NCBI RefSeq assembly: GCF_000772045.1
Contig: NZ_CP009754.1
Coordinates: 4,464,001-4,528,000, forward strand
DNA: 64,000 nucleotides
Source: Streptomyces sp. CCM_MD2014
GTDB lineage: Bacteria; Actinomycetota; Actinomycetes; Streptomycetales; Streptomycetaceae
Direction of reading: 5' to 3'
Shown: positions 61,391 through 64,000 of the stretch, piece by piece
Position numbering within the stretch: the first letter of the stretch is position 1
How the letters are laid out: every line of letters starts with the position of its first letter
The notes under the pieces: generated by a model
The model's database searches: none
Told to the model about the DNA's origin: nothing
The model's input: only the letters and a program-made list of their open reading frames with translations
Position numbers and translations under genes: made by a program

Positions 61391-62230
61391 TTACGCGTCG
61401 ATCCGGTTCGCCGACCTCAACCGCTGGAAACTACGCGCCAGTAGCCGCGAGACGTGCATCTGGGAGACGCCGAGTTCCGCGCTGATCTGGGACTGGGTGA
61501 GGTTGCTGTAGTAGCGCAGCAGCAGGATCCGCTGCTCGCGCTCGGGGAGTTGGACGAGCAGGTGACGCACCAGGTCACGGTGCTCCACCCCGTCCAGCGC
61601 CGGGTCCTCGTAGCCGAGCCGGTCGAGGAGTCCGGGCAGCCCGTCGCCCTCCTGGGCGGCCTCCAGCGAGGTGGCGTGGTACGACCGTCCCGCCTCGATG
61701 CAGGACAGCACCTCCTCCTCGGTGATGCGCAGCCGTTCGGCGATCTCGGCGGTGGTCGGGGAGCGCCCGAACGCGGTGGTCAGGTCCTCGGTGGCGCTGT
61801 TGACCTGCACCCACAACTCGTGCAGCCGGCGCGGTACGTGCACCGTGCGGACGTTGTCGCGGAAGTACCGCTTGATCTCGCCGACGACGGTCGGCATGGC
61901 GAAGGTCGGGAACTGCACGCCCCGCTCCGGGTCGAAGCGGTCGATGGCGTTGATGAGGCCGATGGTGCCGACCTGGACGACGTCCTCCATCGGCTCGTTG
62001 CGGGAGCGGAAGCGGGCGGCGGCGTAGCGCACCAGCGGGAGGTTGGCCTCGATGAGCGCCGCGCGTACCCGGTGGTGCTCCGGCGTGCCCGGGGTGAGGT
62101 CCTTCAGCTCGCCGAAGAGCACCTGGGTCAGCGCCCGGGTGTCGGCGCCCCGGCTGCGCTGCGGCGCGGGTGCCTCCTGGGCCTGGGCGGGCGGTGCGGG
62201 CGGTGCTTGAGGCGCAGTACTGGCCGGCAC
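61391..62230 (-). CDS. sigF: SigB-like sporulation sigma factor SigF
   Basis: 279 residues, close to the length of S. coelicolor SigF. The start VPASTAPQAPPAPPAQAQ (GTG 62230, with GGTGGAG upstream) matches the known protein's N-terminus as I remember it. Regions 2 (LPLVRYAAARFRSRNEPMED), 3 and 4 (SQISAELGVSQMHVSRLLAR) are intact. SigF is needed late in spore maturation. Upstream codons to 62257 are open but start with TTG. Confidence 0.88.
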   Translation of the reverse strand: MPASTAPQAPPAPPAQAQEAPAPQRSRGADTRALTQVLFGELKDLTPGTPEHHRVRAALIEANLPLVRYAAARFRSRNEPMEDVVQVGTIGLINAIDRFDPERGVQFPTFAMPTVVGEIKRYFRDNVRTVHVPRRLHELWVQVNSATEDLTTAFGRSPTTAEIAERLRITEEEVLSCIEAGRSYHATSLEAAQEGDGLPGLLDRLGYEDPALDGVEHRDLVRHLLVQLPEREQRILLLRYYSNLTQSQISAELGVSQMHVSRLLARSFQRLRSANRIDA

Positions 62231-62354
62231 GGTCAACTCCACCTCGTGATCTGTCAACTCTTCCGTAACTCATCCGTCAAAAGCGGTCATAGCATCACAA
62301 GACATGTCCACTGTGTGCAAGCACCGCATAACGTCGTGTTGAGTGAACGCAGAA

Positions 62355-62383
62355 CGGCCCCGCACCGGGCTGGTGCGGGGCCG
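62355..62383 (-). terminator. Terminator after the Dabb gene
   Basis: CGGCCCCGCACC (62355-62366) pairs with GGTGCGGGGCCG (62372-62383), just after the stop of the Dabb-domain gene and before sigF. Confidence 0.8.
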
Positions 62384-62409
62384 GAGAGGCCGAGGGGCCC
62401 GAGGCCGTC

Positions 62410-62703
62410 CTAGAACTCGTAGTCGGCGATCACCCAGGTGGCGAACTCCCGCCACAGTGCGACGCCCGCCTGGTGCGCCGGGTGTTCGAGGTAACGCTTC
62501 AGCGCGTCGGCGTCGTCCACGGCCGAGTTGATGGCGAAGTCGTAGGCGATGGGCCGGTCGCTGATGTTCCAGGCGCACTCCCAGAAGCGGAGCTCCTCGA
62601 TCTGGCCGCCGAGCGCCCGGAAGGCCTCGACGCCCTCCACGACGCGCGGGTCGTCGCGCTCGACGCCGTCGTTCAGCTTGAACAGCACAAGGTGGCGGAT
62701 CAT
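62410..62703 (-). CDS. Dabb (stress-responsive A/B barrel) domain protein
   Basis: 97 residues: IRHLVLFKLNDGVERDDPRV, then LRFWECAWNISDRPIAYDFA and YLEHPAHQAG, all Dabb marks. Dimeric alpha-beta barrels of unknown catalytic role in bacteria. The ATG at 62703 shares one base with the stop of the small membrane gene (TGATG) and has GGAGG six bases upstream, so the two are coupled. Confidence 0.9.
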   Translation of the reverse strand: MIRHLVLFKLNDGVERDDPRVVEGVEAFRALGGQIEELRFWECAWNISDRPIAYDFAINSAVDDADALKRYLEHPAHQAGVALWREFATWVIADYEF

Positions 62704-62879
62704 CACTTTCCTCCGTTGGCGGCCCAGGTCATGAAGTCGCCCACGGCGCCCGCCGCGTCCGAGATGCCCTGGAAACCTATCTGCACGTAGTCGGCTGCCT
62801 TGGCCGGATCAGTGATGATCACGTACAGCACGAAGACCACGACCACATAGACGGCGATCTTCTTCGAGTTCACCGCCAC
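62703..62879 (-). CDS. Small membrane protein upstream of the Dabb gene
   Basis: 58 residues from GTG 62879, chosen because GGGGAGG lies five bases upstream; an ATG at 62924 without ribosome site would add 15. One membrane helix (KIAVYVVVVFVLYVIIT) and an amphipathic tail (VQIGFQGISDAAGAVGDFMTW). No known family. Translationally coupled to the Dabb gene. Confidence 0.75.
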   Translation of the reverse strand: MAVNSKKIAVYVVVVFVLYVIITDPAKAADYVQIGFQGISDAAGAVGDFMTWAANGGK

Positions 62880-62932
62880 CGCGGCCTCCCCTGTCCCTTC
62901 GACCCACGCCTTTCGGTCGCTCATGATCGCAC

Positions 62933-62962
62933 GAAGGGTCCCGTCTTTCGACGGGACCCTTC
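62933..62962 (-). terminator. Terminator of tRNA-Ser(CGA)
   Basis: GAAGGGTCCCGTC-TTTC-GACGGGACCCTTC (62933-62945, 62950-62962), a perfect 13-bp stem directly 3' of the tRNA on the minus strand. Confidence 0.85.
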
Positions 62963-62967
62963 AGAAG

Positions 62968-63052
62968 CGGTAGCGGAGGGATTTGAACCCTCGGTGACTT
63001 GCGCCACACTCGCTTTCGAGGCGAGCTCCTTCGGCCGCTCGGACACGCTACC
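62968..63052 (-). tRNA. tRNA-Ser (anticodon CGA)
   Basis: 85 nt on the minus strand. GGTAGCG at the 5' end (63052-63046) pairs with CGCTACC (62975-62969). The anticodon loop CTCGAAA gives CGA; the variable arm is long. CCA is not encoded. Confidence 0.96.
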
Positions 63053-63187
63053 GAGACAGACCTTACAGCACGGAGCGGCATGCTCTGAAATCGGTATTGC
63101 GGCCGACGAACGGCCGTACACACGGCCGTACGGGTGGCCGTCCCGGACGCGGTCCCGGACCCCGTCCCGGACCGCGTCCGGACCGGG

Positions 63188-63658
63188 TCAGGGGTCGCGG
63201 AAGAAGTCCGTGAGGAGCCGGGAGCAGTCGTCCGCGAGCACGCCCCCGATCACCTCGGGACGGTGGTTGAGCCGCCGGTCGCGCACCAGGTCCCACAGGG
63301 ATCCGGCGGCGCCCGCCTTGTCGTCGCGGGCGCCGTAGACCACGCGGTCCACGCGGGACTGCACGAGGGCGCCCGCGCACATCGTGCACGGCTCCAGGGT
63401 GACGACGAGCGTGCAGCCGACCAGCCGCCACTCGCCGAGTTCCACCGCTGCCCGCCGGATCGCGAGTACCTCGGCGTGGGCCGTGGGATCCCCGGTGGCC
63501 TCGCGTTCGTTGTGCCCGGCGGAGAGCACGGTGCGGCCGTCCGGCGCCAGTACGACGGCGCCCACGGGCACGTCCCCGTCCTCCGCGGCCCGCCCGGCCT
63601 CGGCCAGGGCGAGCCGCATCGCGGCCCGCCACCGGTCGCGCACCGGATCGTGCGGCAC
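63188..63658 (-). CDS. tadA: tRNA adenosine(34) deaminase
   Basis: 156 residues; converts A34 to inosine in tRNA-Arg(ACG), whose gene is in this window at 39659. Zinc motif HAEVLAIRRA with catalytic Glu and PCTMCAGAL, as in all TadA. GTG 63658 follows GAGGAAGG. The partner gene ends 29 bases upstream on the same strand. Confidence 0.94.
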   Translation of the reverse strand: MPHDPVRDRWRAAMRLALAEAGRAAEDGDVPVGAVVLAPDGRTVLSAGHNEREATGDPTAHAEVLAIRRAAVELGEWRLVGCTLVVTLEPCTMCAGALVQSRVDRVVYGARDDKAGAAGSLWDLVRDRRLNHRPEVIGGVLADDCSRLLTDFFRDP

Positions 63659-63687
63659 CGCCCCGGGGCCTTCCTCGGCCGGCGCGG

Positions 63688-64000
63688 TCAGCGGACGGTC
63701 TCCAGGACGTCGGAGGCACCCAGGGCCTCGGCGATCTCCCCGACCGCGTCCCCGGACATCGAGCGCAGTTCCTTCTCGCTCATGCCGAGGTCGTCGAGGA
63801 TCTCGGCGTCGCCGACCGGCCCGTGCGGCACGGCCTCGCCCGAGCCGACGGCCCCGTCGGAGCCGTCGCCGCCGTCCTCGTCGTCGTCGGACTCGCCGTC
63901 CTCCGTGCCGTCGAGGTCGAGGGCGTCGAGGTCGTCGGCGCCGTCACCCGGTTCGCGGCCGAGCAGTTCGTCGGTGAGGAGGATCTCGCCGTAGCTGCTG
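63688..64000 (-). CDS. tadA-adjacent acidic protein, C-terminal part (cut by window edge)
   Basis: The visible ~103 residues include SSYGEILLTDELLGREPGD, then a strongly acidic Asp/Glu/Ser stretch and the end AEILDDLGMSEKELRSMSGD...SDVLETVR. It matches the conserved actinobacterial 'tRNA adenosine deaminase-associated protein' found directly before tadA. Function unknown. The N-terminus lies beyond the window. Confidence 0.85.
   Translation of the reverse strand, partial: SSYGEILLTDELLGREPGDGADDLDALDLDGTEDGESDDDEDGGDGSDGAVGSGEAVPHGPVGDAEILDDLGMSEKELRSMSGDAVGEIAEALGASDVLETVR

Noticed and set aside
1..64000. CRISPR arrays, rRNA genes, prophage structural genes, polyketide or peptide synthetase clusters
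   Set aside because: No regularly spaced direct repeats, rRNA sequence, phage morphogenesis genes or megasynthase motifs were seen.

Overview
The window is a high-G+C actinomycete chromosome segment, almost certainly a Streptomyces close to the S. coelicolor/S. lividans group. Evidence: overwhelming G/C third codon positions, frequent GTG starts, GGAGG-type ribosome sites, and a gene order I recognise from the S. coelicolor core: serS-pheA, the Sco/ECuC/CopCD/DyP copper cluster, an htrA-type protease, a nepA-like gene, the SCO4007/SCO4008-like MFS-TetR pair, and sigN-sigF next to tadA. Locus comparisons are from memory, not from a search.

Layout. 1-1044: 5' part of serS on the minus strand, then a non-coding stretch packed with DnaA-box-like nonamers. 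1045-8558: pheA, then a copper-handling run on the minus strand (DyP peroxidase, CopC-CopD fusion, PCuAC chaperone, Sco protein, YcnI, membrane protein). 8800-21072: housekeeping and regulation (two lone HATPase proteins, PepP, a GAF-PP2C phosphatase, a prim-pol protein, a SEC-C protein, a glycerophosphodiesterase, HtrA, a reductase with a divergent TetR). 21136-27571: a 6.3 kb low-G+C island inserted at the 3' end of tRNA-Ser(UGA). It is bounded by an imperfect copy of the tRNA 3' half plus its terminator, and has no recognisable integrase. It carries a small membrane protein, a DUF6281 lipoprotein, an IS5-family element, a class IV aminotransferase, a frameshifted HTH-SUMF1 gene, and a tightly overlapping trio: dual-OB protein, DUF488, DUF488.

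27618-44300: a second prim-pol protein with a LexA-like box, a nepA-like secreted protein, an ECF sigma factor, an acyl-CoA synthetase, a TetR-controlled MFS pump, a 1,471-residue hybrid-kinase-like regulator lacking the phosphoacceptor histidine, a subtilisin-inhibitor-like protein, tRNA-Ser(GCU), tRNA-Arg(ACG), a class B penicillin-binding protein and small enzymes. 44377-50331: a four-gene operon joining a two-component system to two membrane glycosyltransferases. 50357-59613: two drug-exporter/regulator sets with clear operators, separated by stress regulators (STAS protein, two GAF-ANTAR proteins) and a YceI protein. 59819-64000: sigN, sigF, a Dabb-domain protein, tRNA-Ser(CGA), tadA and its partner gene (partial).

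Themes. Copper delivery to extracytoplasmic enzymes, SigB-like developmental sigma factors with a probable target (nepA) in the same window, and many locally controlled exporters. The least explained parts are the island's dual-OB/DUF488/DUF488 cassette, the histidine-less hybrid kinase, a 38-nt sequence present both in the core and in the island, and the DnaA-box cluster.
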